A DNA stretch of 64,000 bases from positions 43,211-107,210 of the forward strand of contig ONCV01000002.1 in assembly GCA_900316415.1 (NCBI GenBank), written 5' to 3'. Both the position numbers and the translations under genes were made by a program. This DNA comes from an uncultured Eubacteriales bacterium (GTDB taxonomy: Bacteria; Bacillota; Clostridia; Christensenellales; Aristaeellaceae). Under the pieces are notes generated by a model. That model did not search any database. It was not told where the DNA came from and saw nothing but the letters and a program-made list of their open reading frames with translations. Positions 49,673 to 59,484 of the stretch are shown in pieces. The stretch's first letter is position 1; the number at the start of each line of letters is the position of its first letter.

Positions 49673-52600
49673 GCATGGGCGGTCTCTGCCGCCGCGTCCT
49701 CCGTCTCCAGCTCCGCGGTCAGCCTGCGGATCAGCTTCAGCAGCGCCTGCAGCAGGTCCCGGTCGGAGCTGATCTGCGTCCGGTAGATCATGGCGGGGCG
49801 GCTTTCCCGGGCAAAGTTCAGATCCGGGCTCACCTTCACCATGGCCTGCATCAGCCGCGCCGGATCCGGGATGCAGCGCTCGTCCAGCCGGAACACGGCG
49901 CCGCCCCGGCCCCGGCTCACCTGGCTGATGCCCAGCCGGTTGCACAGCGCCCGCAGCTGACTCACGTCCAGCAGGGTTTCCACCACCGCCGGCACGTCGC
50001 CGTAGCGGTCGATCAGCTCGTCCAGCACCTCCGCCCGGTCCGACTCCGACTGAATGGAGGCGATGCGCTTGTACATCTCCATCCGCTGCTTTTCGTCGCC
50101 GATATAGTCCCCGGGCAGGAAGGCGTCGACCCGCAGATCCACCCGGGTCTCCAGCTCCCGCTGCGGTGCGGCCCCGTTGACCTCCGCCAGGGTTTCCTCG
50201 ATCAGCCGGCAGTACATGTCATATCCGACCGTCGCCAGATGCCCATGCTGCTCCGGCCCGAGGATGTTGCCGGCGCCGCGGATTTCCAGATCCCGCATGG
50301 CGATCCGGAAGCCCGCGCCGAATTCCGTGAATTCCCGGATGGCCTCCAGCCGCTGCTGCGCGGTTTCGCTGAGCAGATGGTCCGTGCGCACGGTGAAGTA
50401 CGCGTAGGCCTGCCGGCTGCTCCTTCCCACCCGGCCCCGCAGCTGATACAGCTGGCTGAGGCCGAAGCGCTCCGCGTCGTAGACGATCAGGGTGTTCGCG
50501 CTGGGCACGTCCAGGCCGCTCTCAATGATGGTGGTGCACAGGAGCACGTCATAGCTGCCCGCGTAGAAATCCATCATCACGTCTTCCAGGGCGTGCTCCT
50601 TCATCTGTCCGTGGGCCACGCCGATCCGGGCCTCGGGCACCAGGGCCCGCAGCCGGGCGTAGAAGCTTTCGATGCTCCGGACCCGGTTGTACAGGAAATA
50701 GACCTGTCCGCCCCGGCCCAGCTCCCGCAGGATCGCGTCCCGGATCACCGCGTCCGAGTATTCCAGCACCATGGTCTGAACCGGAATCCGCTCCTCCGGG
50801 GGCGTCTCCAGCACACTCATGTCCCGGATTCCGGACATGGACATATGCAGCGTCCGGGGAATCGGGGTGGCGCTGAGGGTCAGCACGTCCACCTGGCGCT
50901 TCAGGTTCTTGATGGCCTCCTTGTGGGCCACGCCGAAGCGCTGTTCCTCATCCACGATCAGCAGCCCCAGGTCTTTGAATTTCACATCCTTCGCCAGCAG
51001 CCGGTGCGTGCCCACCAGGAAGTCAATCTTTCCTTCCGCCAGCTCCGCCAGCACCTTCTTCTGCTCCTTCGGCGTGCGGAACCGGCTCAGATAATCCACC
51101 CGGGCGCCGGTGTTCCGGAACCGGCGGACGATGGTATTGTAATGCTGCTGGACCAGAATCGTGGTCGGCGCCAGCAGCGCCACCTGCTTGCCGTCCATGA
51201 CCGCCTTGAAGGCCGCCCGCAGGCTCACCTCCGTCTTTCCGTAGCCCACGTCCCCGCACAGAAGGCGATCCATGTTCCGGTCGCTCTCCATGTCGGCTTC
51301 GATTTCCTTCACGCTTTCCTTCTGGTCCGGGGTCAGCTCCCAGGGGAATTCATCCTCGAATTCGCGCTGCCAGGGGGTCGCCTTGCTGAAGGCGTATCCC
51401 GTCCGCTGGCTCCGCTCCGCGTACAGCTTCTTCAGGTCGAAGGCCAGGGTCTTCAGCCCCTCCTTCACCTTTCCCTTCTGCCGTGCCCATTCGCCGCCGC
51501 CCAGGGCATTCAGCTTCGGGGGCTGGGCAGGGTTGCCGATGTACCGCTGCACGCGCTCCAGCTGTTCGACGGGCACATAGAGCTTGTCATTGCCCGCGTA
51601 CTGGATCAGCAGATAATCCCGCCAGGTGCCCTCGCTCTGCAGCCGGGTGATTCCCCGGTACACGCCGACGCCGTGATCCTCATGCACGACAAAATCCCCC
51701 ACCTTCAGCTCTGTGAAGGTGGAGATCTTCTCTCCCGTCCGCTTCCGGCTCCGGCTCTTCCGGTATCCCTCGCCCCAGATGTCCGCGTCGCTGACCAGCG
51801 CCAGCTTCGCCTCCGGCATGAAAAAGCCGCGGCTGAGCGTCATCGGCAGAATCACCGGCACCCGGTCCGGTATTTTTCCGTCCGTGTTTTCCAGAAAAAG
51901 GGCCTTCTCCTCCAGCTCCGCCAGGTTCTCCGCCAGTCGCCGGCCCCGGGCTTCCCCGCCGCTGAGCAGCAGGACGCGGCAGCCCTTCTCCCGCCAGGCG
52001 GCCAGATCGTTCTTCAGCAGGCGGATCTGCCCCTGATAGCCCACCAGGCCGGAGGCTCCCAGATCCAGGGCATCCGCCGCGCGGATTCCTCCCAGCCCCT
52101 GCAGCATCTCCGTCATGCCCATCAGGGGCAGGCGGGACAGCCCGGTCCGGGTGGTTTCCCAGGGCTGGAGCAGGCTCTCCTGCTCCGGCACAGCCTCGCC
52201 CCGGCTGACCGCGCTGTTCAGATCCTCCGCGAAACCCTGCAGGCGCTCCTCCGTCCGGGTCCGGATCCGATCCGGTTCCCAGAGGAGGATGACATCCGGC
52301 GAAAACCAGTCCGTGACCTCCGCCGTGCGGTCGGTCAGCACCGTGATCCAGCTCCGCATTCTCCGGAAGGGCTGGCCCGCCTCCACCAGATCGGCGTCCG
52401 AAGTCAGGCGGCTTCTGCGCCGGTCCATCTCGTTTTCCTGCCGTTCCTTCCAGGCGGCCTCCCGGGCCTTCGGGGCAATCCGGGTATCGAAAAGCTCCTC
52501 CTCGTCCTCTTCCTCCGGCAGGGGAGGCAGGTCTTCCATCAGGTTGCTGACGGGGGCGCTTTCCCCCTCCGCGCGCTTCAGGGCCTCCCGCATCCGCGCG

Positions 52601-53295
52601 GCCGCCTCCGCATATTCCTCCGGAAACAGCAGGGCCTCGCAGGCCGGCGTCACCCGGATCTCCTCCATCCGCTCCAGGCTGCGCTGGCTGATGCAGTCAA
52701 AGGTTCGCAGGGAGTCCACTTCGTCGTCAAAAAACTCGATTCGGATGCCCTCCCGGCCGGCCGGCGGATACAGGTCCAGGATCGCGCCGCGCAGGGCGAA
52801 CTGTCCCTTGCCCTCCACCATGTTCACCCGCTCATAGCCCATGCGGGTCAGCCGGGAGACCACGCTGCCCTGCCCCGGCCGGTCCCCGGGCTTCAGGGTG
52901 AAGCAGGCCTTCCGGAAGGGTTCCGGATGCCCCATGCGCTGCATGAGCGCTTCCCCGCTGGTGACGAGGATTTTCTTTCCCTGAAGCACGGCGGAGAGCG
53001 CCTCCAGCCTCCGCCAGCTGCTTTCCTGGCTGCCCGCCGCCCGGGTCAGATCCACCTCGCCCCCGGGCAGAAAGGGGCAGTCCTCTCCCGTCATCTGGCG
53101 CACGTCATCCGCCAGGCGACCCGCCTTCAGGTCATGCTCCGCCGCCAGCAGTACGCGTTTCCCCTGCTCCGCCAGCTTCGCGGCCACTGCCGCGGCCAGC
53201 GCCTGGGTGCCGCCGGAGAGGGCCAGCGGCCTGCCGGCGGAAAGCTGTTCCACCTTCTCCCATCCGGGAATCTGTATCAGATCTGCTAATCTCAA
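49669..53295 (-). CDS. mfd: Transcription-repair coupling factor Mfd
   Basis: A 1208-residue Mfd, which removes stalled RNA polymerase and recruits UvrA. Domains in order are a UvrB-like module (1-350, degenerate in ATP binding), an acidic linker with [10 protein letters not shown], the RNA-polymerase-interaction domain (about 550-610: [19 protein letters not shown]), the RecG-like motor with [27 protein letters not shown] and [13 protein letters not shown], and the C-terminal TRCF domain. The length is normal. The start is TTG 53295 (TTGAGATTAGC); it lies 66 bp after pth. Confidence 0.95.
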   Translation of the reverse strand: MRLADLIQIPGWEKVEQLSAGRPLALSGGTQALAAAVAAKLAEQGKRVLLAAEHDLKAGRLADDVRQMTGEDCPFLPGGEVDLTRAAGSQESSWRRLEALSAVLQGKKILVTSGEALMQRMGHPEPFRKACFTLKPGDRPGQGSVVSRLTRMGYERVNMVEGKGQFALRGAILDLYPPAGREGIRIEFFDDEVDSLRTFDCISQRSLERMEEIRVTPACEALLFPEEYAEAAARMREALKRAEGESAPVSNLMEDLPPLPEEEDEEELFDTRIAPKAREAAWKERQENEMDRRRSRLTSDADLVEAGQPFRRMRSWITVLTDRTAEVTDWFSPDVILLWEPDRIRTRTEERLQGFAEDLNSAVSRGEAVPEQESLLQPWETTRTGLSRLPLMGMTEMLQGLGGIRAADALDLGASGLVGYQGQIRLLKNDLAAWREKGCRVLLLSGGEARGRRLAENLAELEEKALFLENTDGKIPDRVPVILPMTLSRGFFMPEAKLALVSDADIWGEGYRKSRSRKRTGEKISTFTELKVGDFVVHEDHGVGVYRGITRLQSEGTWRDYLLIQYAGNDKLYVPVEQLERVQRYIGNPAQPPKLNALGGGEWARQKGKVKEGLKTLAFDLKKLYAERSQRTGYAFSKATPWQREFEDEFPWELTPDQKESVKEIEADMESDRNMDRLLCGDVGYGKTEVSLRAAFKAVMDGKQVALLAPTTILVQQHYNTIVRRFRNTGARVDYLSRFRTPKEQKKVLAELAEGKIDFLVGTHRLLAKDVKFKDLGLLIVDEEQRFGVAHKEAIKNLKRQVDVLTLSATPIPRTLHMSMSGIRDMSVLETPPEERIPVQTMVLEYSDAVIRDAILRELGRGGQVYFLYNRVRSIESFYARLRALVPEARIGVAHGQMKEHALEDVMMDFYAGSYDVLLCTTIIESGLDVPSANTLIVYDAERFGLSQLYQLRGRVGRSSRQAYAYFTVRTDHLLSETAQQRLEAIREFTEFGAGFRIAMRDLEIRGAGNILGPEQHGHLATVGYDMYCRLIEETLAEVNGAAPQRELETRVDLRVDAFLPGDYIGDEKQRMEMYKRIASIQSESDRAEVLDELIDRYGDVPAVVETLLDVSQLRALCNRLGISQVSRGRGGAVFRLDERCIPDPARLMQAMVKVSPDLNFARESRPAMIYRTQISSDRDLLQALLKLIRRLTAELETEDAAAETAHA

Positions 53296-53361
53296 TGTCC
53301 CTGTTCCTTTTCTTCCGCTTCCTTCTGCGCTGTCCCCGCCCTCCGCCGGTACGCGGGGAGG

Positions 53362-53946
53362 TCAGGGCTGCTGCCGGGCCGCCGCTTCCCGCATGGCAAA
53401 GTCGATTCCGTGCTCCGCCCAGTTGACGGCGGCCTCCGCGGCCACCTGAAACGCGCGATCCATGACCTCCCGGGTTTCCGGATCATAATGCCCCAGCACC
53501 CAGTTGACCAGATCCGCCCCGGCGGGACGATCGCCCGTTCCGACCCGGATGCGGGGAAAATCCTGCCGGCCCAGTTCCTGCACGATGCTCCGCATCCCGT
53601 TATGGGTTCCCGGGCCGCCGTTCCGGCGAACCCGCACCTTTCCCGGAGGCAGATCGATGTCGTCGTGGATCACGATCAGATGATCCGGCTCGCAGTGATA
53701 CCAGCGCAGCAGCTTCGCCACGCATTCCCCGCTGGCATTCATGAAGGTCTGGGGCTCGCAGAGCACGATCTTCCGTTCCGGCTCCGTCACCTCAGCCAAA
53801 AGACCCTGGAGCATTTTCCGCCCCAGGGTGCACTGATAATGCCTTTCCAGCAGGGCCATCGTATCGAACCCCGCGTTATGCCGGGTATGGGCATACTCCG
53901 TGCCGGGGTTGCCCAGCCCCACAATCAGAAATACTTCCCTGCTCAT
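53362..53946 (-). CDS. pth: Peptidyl-tRNA hydrolase
   Basis: A 194-residue Pth that recycles peptidyl-tRNA released by stalled ribosomes. IVGLGNPGTEYAHTRHNAGF (8-27) contains the essential N and H residues; the other hallmarks are PQTFMNASGE, IHDDIDLPPGKVRVRRNGG (catalytic-site Asp) and HNGMRSI. The C-terminal helix is typical. It is placed before mfd, as in many Bacillota. Confidence 0.95.
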   Translation of the reverse strand: MSREVFLIVGLGNPGTEYAHTRHNAGFDTMALLERHYQCTLGRKMLQGLLAEVTEPERKIVLCEPQTFMNASGECVAKLLRWYHCEPDHLIVIHDDIDLPPGKVRVRRNGGPGTHNGMRSIVQELGRQDFPRIRVGTGDRPAGADLVNWVLGHYDPETREVMDRAFQVAAEAAVNWAEHGIDFAMREAAARQQP

Positions 53947-53955
53947 TTTCCGTTC

Positions 53956-54924
53956 TCAGTTCTTCATCGCGATCTGCCACGAGGTGACACCCATCACCGC
54001 GCAGCAAAGCGCCTCAATCAGGTAGGCCATGCCCACGCTCAGGTCCGGGCTCTTGTCCACGGCGAATTCCATCCAGATGATCACGGGAACCATGACCGCG
54101 AACAGCGCGCAGCACAGGATCAGCCTCTGCTTCGGCATCCGTTCCTTCTCCGGTCGCCGCGTCCAGCGGAGCACGCCGAAGACCACCAGCCCCAGCAGCA
54201 CCAGGGCCGAGGCCAGCTGGCTGGGCCGCACGAAGAGCCAGCGCAGGAAGTTATCCCGGCGCATCGCCTCCAGCACGATCTGACAGCTGGAATACAGGAT
54301 CAGGAACATCCTTGCCCGGTAGCCGTCCCGCAGCTTTCTGCCCCCATCCAGGAGCAGCACGAAAATCACGGCCGCGGCCAGCCCTTCCAGCAGGAACAGG
54401 GCATAGTTCCATTCCTCCCACTCATTGAGCACCGCCAGGGGGAAGAACTGCATGGCCTCCGAAGTGACCTCCGGGCCGATGCCCTCCCCGATGGAATTCT
54501 CCGCGAAGCGGGAAAGGGCAATTCCCAGCGCCGCGGAGGGCGCCAGGGCATCCAGCAGGCCGGAAACCCGTTCCCCGGTCAGCCGTCCCGCCAGCAGGGC
54601 CGCCAGGCACACGCCGCCCACCGCGCCCCAGAAGGCGGCGCCGTTGGCCGCGCCCCAGGACTCCAGGCCCTCCTCCTGGGCCGTGAAGAAATTGTTCCAG
54701 CCGATCTCCGCAAACAGGTCCCACCGGCACAGCACGTAATACAGCCTCGCGCCCAGCAGTCCCAGGGCGATGCCCAGCACCGCGGTCAGCGCCAGCGCCG
54801 CCGGCTTCCGTTTTCTTCCCTGCCAGAGAAACAGCAGCAGGCCCAGAATGCCGGCCACCCAGATGGTGACCGCATAGGGGCTCATCTGTTTCCCGAAAAC
54901 CGTCCACATTGCCTTCTCGTCCAA
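53956..54924 (-). CDS. Divergent Lgt-like (prolipoprotein diacylglyceryl transferase family) membrane protein
   Basis: A 322-residue protein with about eight membrane segments. It follows the Lgt layout: GARLYYVL in the second helix region, AFWGAVGG where Lgt has S-F-H-G-G, and LDALAPSAALGIALSRFAEN where Lgt has D-x-xAP-x-x-P-x-G-x-x-x-GRxGN. The arginine and asparagine of the GRxGN motif are kept (SRFAEN), but the conserved His of HGG is replaced by Trp. It may be a paralogue with an altered or lost transferase activity. The start is TTG 54924 behind GGAG (9 bp); ATG 54909 is an alternative. Confidence 0.75.
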   Translation of the reverse strand: MDEKAMWTVFGKQMSPYAVTIWVAGILGLLLFLWQGRKRKPAALALTAVLGIALGLLGARLYYVLCRWDLFAEIGWNNFFTAQEEGLESWGAANGAAFWGAVGGVCLAALLAGRLTGERVSGLLDALAPSAALGIALSRFAENSIGEGIGPEVTSEAMQFFPLAVLNEWEEWNYALFLLEGLAAAVIFVLLLDGGRKLRDGYRARMFLILYSSCQIVLEAMRRDNFLRWLFVRPSQLASALVLLGLVVFGVLRWTRRPEKERMPKQRLILCCALFAVMVPVIIWMEFAVDKSPDLSVGMAYLIEALCCAVMGVTSWQIAMKN

Positions 54925-54946
54925 CTTGGTCGTCTCCTTCTGATTT

Positions 54947-56137
54947 TTACGTTCCGGCGCCGGCCGGATCCTTCTCCTCCGGCACGTCCAGCCCCGGATT
55001 TCTCAGGAAGGGCAGTTCGATAAAGCCCTCCCGGCCGTCCAGCGGCGCCAGTTCAAAGGACGTATCCTTCTGGATGCGCTTTCGAACGCCTTCCGCCTCT
55101 TCCCCGGTGACGAACTTCGGCTGAAAGTCGTTGGGATCGCCCACCCGGGAAGCCGAGGAGGAAATAAAGCAGGGATAGATCCGCCCCTCCTGGCCCAGAT
55201 AGGTTCCGTCGGGGCTGAAATGCAGATCCATCCGAAGCACCATGGATTCCAGGGCGCGCACCGAGGGATTCTCCTTCGAGCCCCGGATATACATGTTTCC
55301 CCCGAAGCAGAAATTGCCCAGGGAATAGAATACGTAGCGGCCGTTCACGATGTCGACGCCCTGCACGACGTGGGGGTGATGCATGATCACCAGATCCGCG
55401 CCCCACTGTTCAATCGCGACCCGGGCCCGGCGATCCTGGTCCCAGCTCCGGTGCAGGGGTTTGTACTCCTGCCCCGCGTGGAAGCAGCAGACGATGGCAT
55501 GGACCCCGTCCGCCCGCATCCTGGCAATCTCCCGGATCACCTGGTCCCCGTAGGTGTTCATGAAGGTGTTTCCCAGGGCAAAAAAGCCGATCCGGATCCC
55601 ATCCTTTTCCAGCACGAAGGAAGCGTCATTCCCGCAGTACAGGATGCCGTTGCGCTCCAGCGCCGCCCGGGTGCTTTCGTAGCCCTGGTCACCGAAGTCC
55701 AGAATATGGTTGTTGGAAATCGCGCAGGCCTCAATGGAGCTTTCCGTCAGGATCCGGGCAAAATCCGTGGGGCCCCGGAAGCGGAACACCTTGCTCCGGT
55801 CCTCCATGGCGCTGCTGTCGCTGAGCACGCCCTCCAGGTTCACGAGGGTCAGGTCGTCCTCCGAAAACAGGGGCAGCATGTTCCGGAAAAACCATCCGTA
55901 GCCCTCCCGGGCGGCCACGCTGTCGAAGGAGTTTTCCCGATCCCGCAGCAGTTCCTCGCTGCCCAGGGTCACGTCCCCGGTGAAGGTCAGGCGGACCGTG
56001 ATTTCCTTCGGCTCCGTCGTCACCGCAGGCTGTTCCGTCTCCCGGGCCCTTTTCTGCAGGAAGAAATCGGAAACCGGCTCCCCCGCCAGGGACAGGGACA
56101 GCAGAAAAACCAGAAGGGCTGTCAGCACATGATGCAT
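54947..56137 (-). CDS. CapA-family (PGA-capsule-like) exported metallophosphoesterase-fold protein
   Basis: A 396-residue exported protein. The leader (MHHVLTALLVFLLSLSLA) is followed by the CapA hallmark LTFTGDVTLGSEELL (about 50-64), then NLEGVLSD, ISNNHILDFGDQG, CCFHAGQEYKP and MHHPHVVQGVDIVNGRYVFYSLGN. These are the metal-ligand blocks of the poly-gamma-glutamate CapA family. True capsule genes (capB/C) are absent, so it more likely acts on a wall or envelope polymer. Its start overlaps the stop of the upstream phosphodiester glycosidase gene by one base. Confidence 0.9.
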   Translation of the reverse strand: MHHVLTALLVFLLSLSLAGEPVSDFFLQKRARETEQPAVTTEPKEITVRLTFTGDVTLGSEELLRDRENSFDSVAAREGYGWFFRNMLPLFSEDDLTLVNLEGVLSDSSAMEDRSKVFRFRGPTDFARILTESSIEACAISNNHILDFGDQGYESTRAALERNGILYCGNDASFVLEKDGIRIGFFALGNTFMNTYGDQVIREIARMRADGVHAIVCCFHAGQEYKPLHRSWDQDRRARVAIEQWGADLVIMHHPHVVQGVDIVNGRYVFYSLGNFCFGGNMYIRGSKENPSVRALESMVLRMDLHFSPDGTYLGQEGRIYPCFISSSASRVGDPNDFQPKFVTGEEAEGVRKRIQKDTSFELAPLDGREGFIELPFLRNPGLDVPEEKDPAGAGT

Positions 56138-57192
56138 TACTTGCCTCCCGGAATCCAGGCGTCCGCAAAGTAGATCACGTCGCGCACCGGGCGGGTTTTA
56201 CCGCCCCGGGGGCAGTTGATCTTGGCCCATTTTTCGGTTCCCTTGCGGAAAATCAGGGCCGCCGAGGAGCCGCCGTCCAGGTTGTAGGCGGTTTTCACAT
56301 CCCCGAAGGAGGCGATCAGCTCGACGAACTGATCCAGCTTCAGCCCCTTGCTTCCGGGATTCTCCGGTCCCTCGCTGGTGATCAGCAGATATTCCAGCGG
56401 ACCGGTCTGGCAGATCGCCATCCGCTGGGCCAGCTTGGCGGAGGAAATCGCCCGGGAATAATAGCCGTACACCGGCTCCCCGTCGACCACCAGGGCCGGA
56501 CCGAAGCAGAAGGCGTTCACCGCGTGCTCGCCCATGCCGACAATCTGGTCATAGATGTCGCCCCAGGTGTCGCCGCTGACGATGTTCAGGTTGCCCTCAT
56601 CGTCAATGACCAGCGTATCCTGGCCTTCCTCCGCCCGCCATTTCTCGATCTTCTGCTCGCTGGCGGTGTCGGAGGGACGCTTCCACTCGCCCTGCAGCAG
56701 CACCGGCCCGTCCAGCCGGGCGCCCACGCCGCTGGCGGTCACATCCGATTCCAGCACGCCATTGACCGCCAGCACGGCCTTGGTTCGGGAAGCGATCTTT
56801 CCGGGAACCACGGTGGTCACCTTGGCCAGGGATTCCTCCACCGCGGAGGTCCGCAGCTGGAAGGGAGAGGCGATCTTCACCCGGGCATACATGTAATAGG
56901 TCTGATGCACCTTTCCCGTGCCGATGTTCACGGTGATGGAAGGATTCACGTAGGAGCTGGCGGTCTTCGCGCCGTTCGTGAACTTGTAATACTTGTCCTT
57001 CGGCGCCACCAGCGGATTCTCCGCCGCGGTCAGCTCCGCGAAGGAGCCCTTCTTCGCCTCGGGCAGCTCGAGCACGGAAACGAATTCCTGCTCATCCCCG
57101 TCCTCCTCCGCAGCGGCGGGGGAAAGGGGCAGCAGGGGAAGCAGGGCAACCGCCAAAACCAGCAGCAGGATCTTCCGGAATCCGCTTTTCAT
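56137..57192 (-). CDS. Secreted phosphodiester glycosidase family protein (no SH3 domain)
   Basis: A 351-residue exported NAGPA-family protein; signal peptide MKSGFRKILLLVLAVALLPL. The core (about 120-350) contains AVNGVLESDV, HAVNAFCFGPALVVDG, RMAICQTGPLEYLLIT and the NLDGGSSAALIFR motif near the end, followed by a short tail. It is the second such enzyme in the window (compare 1118-2299). It is coupled to the CapA-like gene (TAATG overlap), suggesting joint processing of a cell-envelope glycan. Confidence 0.88.
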   Translation of the reverse strand: MKSGFRKILLLVLAVALLPLLPLSPAAAEEDGDEQEFVSVLELPEAKKGSFAELTAAENPLVAPKDKYYKFTNGAKTASSYVNPSITVNIGTGKVHQTYYMYARVKIASPFQLRTSAVEESLAKVTTVVPGKIASRTKAVLAVNGVLESDVTASGVGARLDGPVLLQGEWKRPSDTASEQKIEKWRAEEGQDTLVIDDEGNLNIVSGDTWGDIYDQIVGMGEHAVNAFCFGPALVVDGEPVYGYYSRAISSAKLAQRMAICQTGPLEYLLITSEGPENPGSKGLKLDQFVELIASFGDVKTAYNLDGGSSAALIFRKGTEKWAKINCPRGGKTRPVRDVIYFADAWIPGGK

Positions 57193-57208
57193 GTTCTTCC
57201 TCCTCTTC

Positions 57209-58213
57209 TCACAGCAGCAGAATATTTGCGTCCCGGCAGAGGCGCACGGTCTCTTCCGGCCAGATGCTCGCCTGCACCTCGCCCACATGGGCTTTCCGCA
57301 GGAAATACACGCACATACGGCTCTGTCCGATGCCGCCGCCAATGGTCTGGGGAAGCTCCCCATTCAGCAGCGCCTTCTGGAAGGGCAGCTCCGCCCGCTC
57401 CTCGCAGCCCCGGATCCTCAGCTGCTTCCGCAGCGTATCCGGATCCACCCGGATGCCCATGCTGGAAACTTCCAGGCTCATATCCAGCAGCGGATCATAC
57501 AGCAGGATGTCCCCGTTCAGGCTCCAGTCGTCATAGTCCGGAGCCCGGCCGTCATGGATCTTCCCGCTGCGGAGCGCTCCGCCCACCTGCATCAGGAACA
57601 CCGCGCCGTATTCCTTCGCGGCCAGATACTCCCGCTGCCGCGCGTCCTGGTCCGGATACCGGTCCTCCAGCTCCTGGGTGGTCACAAAGGTGATCTCGTC
57701 CGGGAGCTCCGGTTTGATATGCGGATAATGCGCGCAGACATATCCTTCGGTCTTCCGGAGGGTCAGGTAGATCTTCCGCACGATCTCCCGCAGGAATTCC
57801 TCGTTCCGCTCCCCGGGCGCCATGATCCGTTCCCAGTCCCACTGGTCCACGAAGATGGAATGGATGTTGTCCGTCTCCTCGTCCCGGCGGATGGCGTTCA
57901 TGTCCGTATACAGGCCCTCCCCCGGGCGAAAGCCGTAGGTCTTCAGCGCCTGCCGCTTCCATTTGGCCAGGGAGTGCACAATCTCCACCTGGCGGCCCGT
58001 TTCCAGAATGTCGAAGGCCACCGGGCGTTCCACGCCGTTCAGGTTGTCGTTCAGGCCGCTTTCCGGAGTCACCATGATCGGGGCGGAAACGCGGGTCAGG
58101 TTCAGGGCCCGGCTCAGCTCCGTTTCAAAGAAATCCTTGACCAGCTTGATGGCGATCTCCGTGTCCCGCAGATCCAGCACGGGATTGTAATCCTTCGGTA
58201 TGATCAGTTTCAT
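57209..58213 (-). CDS. asnA: Aspartate-ammonia ligase AsnA
   Basis: A 334-residue AsnA that makes asparagine from aspartate and ammonia with ATP. The fold is related to class II tRNA synthetases. Hallmarks are LTRVSAPIMVTPESGLNDNLNG, VHSLAKWKRQAL, VDQWDWERIM, and the C-terminal GGGIGQSRMCVYFL. The length matches the family. It lies 16 bp upstream of the phosphodiester glycosidase gene and may share its transcript. Ammonia-dependent asparagine synthesis fits an ammonia-rich anaerobic habitat. Confidence 0.96.
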   Translation of the reverse strand: MKLIIPKDYNPVLDLRDTEIAIKLVKDFFETELSRALNLTRVSAPIMVTPESGLNDNLNGVERPVAFDILETGRQVEIVHSLAKWKRQALKTYGFRPGEGLYTDMNAIRRDEETDNIHSIFVDQWDWERIMAPGERNEEFLREIVRKIYLTLRKTEGYVCAHYPHIKPELPDEITFVTTQELEDRYPDQDARQREYLAAKEYGAVFLMQVGGALRSGKIHDGRAPDYDDWSLNGDILLYDPLLDMSLEVSSMGIRVDPDTLRKQLRIRGCEERAELPFQKALLNGELPQTIGGGIGQSRMCVYFLRKAHVGEVQASIWPEETVRLCRDANILLL

Positions 58214-58256
58214 GCGCTCATCCCTTCTCTTTCATTCCATCCGGTCCGCCCGGCCC

Positions 58257-59399
58257 CTATTTTCGCGTGTTCTTTTCGTTCACCGTATCAATGGCCTCCC
58301 TGCGCAGCTGGGGCGAGCATCCCGGGCAGGGGCTGAGCCGGCTGTAGGGCTCCGTGTCCAGCTCTCCCCAGGTGAATTCCTGCAGCGGGCGGTACTTCTC
58401 CTTCACCAGCAGGCATTCCGGATCGCTGTGATAGTTTTTTCCGCCCCGGGGATTATAGTACAGGGGATAGTCCTCATCCGGATATCCCAGCACCCGGTTC
58501 AGCTCGTCCCAGATCAGGACCTTGGTCACCGGCTTCCGGCTCAGATTCTTCCACAGCCATTCCGCATTGACGCCCTGGGGGGTCTTTTCCTTCTGCACCC
58601 GGATGCATCCGTGGCTGGCCTTTTCCCCCAGATAGCGCTCGCACCGGGTGTAATCCCGCTTCTCCTCCCCGGTGGCCTCGTCCTTCTCGATCAGGCAGGG
58701 CACTTCGTGAATCATGATTCCGCTGTTGATGCGCAGCGCCTTGTCGCAGTACAGGCTGCCCGCCCAGAAGGCTCCCACCCAGCTGACGATTCCATACTCT
58801 CCCGCCGGGGTCTCGTTGAAGGGGGTATCCTCCCGGGGAAACCCGGTCGAGCACAGCAGCGTCGCGTACAGATGCCCCTCCCGGTACACATACAGCCGCT
58901 GCTGCAGCTTGTCGATCACCAGGCCGTACTCCTGGTCCACCGGGAGCTCCTTCAGCAGCTTCGTTTCCACATAGCCCTGGAACCGCTCCGCCCAGACCTT
59001 CACCGCGGAGCCCTCCTCCGCGGAGGAATAGGCCTCGATCAGCGTCCAGTCCTCCTCCCGGCGAAGCACATGCACGCCCTGGCTGGCGCAGGTCACCACG
59101 CCCACATAGTCCGTGCAGTCCTTCTCCGGGCGCTGCCGCACCCGGATCTGATCCCGCTGTTTCCCCTCCAGCACCGTCAGGGGCTGGGTCAGCACCTGCC
59201 AGACGATCTCCTCGTCCAGCTCCCCCTCCGTCATCTGCCAGAAGCAGAAGTCGTGATCGCACAGCACCTCGCTGTCCTCATTCGGGGTGATATAAACCAT
59301 GTCATGGGCGGGAAGCGGCTCCGCCAGTGCGCCGGAGAGCAGCACAAACAGGCTCAGCGCCGCGGCGCAGAGCCGGCGAACGTCCGACAATCCGCTCAT
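58257..59399 (-). CDS. L,D-transpeptidase (YkuD) with a Cys/His-rich C-terminal module
   Basis: A 380-residue exported protein. A leader (LCAAALSLFVLLSGALA) is followed by an SH3-like region (about 80-150) and the YkuD catalytic domain (about 160-300): LVIDKLQQRLYVY opening, GIMIHEVP and the nucleophile in KASHGCIRVQ. The C-terminus has a zinc-knuckle-like pattern (NYHSDPECLL ... RLSPCPGC). YkuD enzymes make 3-3 peptidoglycan crosslinks. It has its own perfect promoter immediately behind the upstream gene. Confidence 0.9.
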   Translation of the reverse strand: MSGLSDVRRLCAAALSLFVLLSGALAEPLPAHDMVYITPNEDSEVLCDHDFCFWQMTEGELDEEIVWQVLTQPLTVLEGKQRDQIRVRQRPEKDCTDYVGVVTCASQGVHVLRREEDWTLIEAYSSAEEGSAVKVWAERFQGYVETKLLKELPVDQEYGLVIDKLQQRLYVYREGHLYATLLCSTGFPREDTPFNETPAGEYGIVSWVGAFWAGSLYCDKALRINSGIMIHEVPCLIEKDEATGEEKRDYTRCERYLGEKASHGCIRVQKEKTPQGVNAEWLWKNLSRKPVTKVLIWDELNRVLGYPDEDYPLYYNPRGGKNYHSDPECLLVKEKYRPLQEFTWGELDTEPYSRLSPCPGCSPQLRREAIDTVNEKNTRK

Positions 59400-59421
59400 A
59401 ACCCCTCCTTCAATTCACGAA

Positions 59422-59452
59422 AGGCCGCCGCGCCTCATCCGCACGACGGCCT
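59422..59452 (-). terminator. Hairpin at the +1 site: terminator of the upstream gene or 5' leader structure
   Basis: Minus strand AGGCCGTCG, 13-nt loop, CGGCGGCCT, then TTTCG. It begins within 3 bp of the -10 box of the L,D-transpeptidase promoter, so it can both end the upstream transcript and cap the new one. Confidence 0.55.
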
Positions 59453-59454
59453 CT

Positions 59455-59483
59455 ATTATATGAATTCAGTCCCTGCCTGTCAA
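59455..59483 (-). promoter_or_regulatory. Perfect sigma-A promoter of the L,D-transpeptidase gene
   Basis: TTGACA, exactly 17 bp, TATAAT on the minus strand; the -35 box starts 1 bp beyond the stop codon of the upstream gene. Confidence 0.9.
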
Positions 59484-59484
59484 T

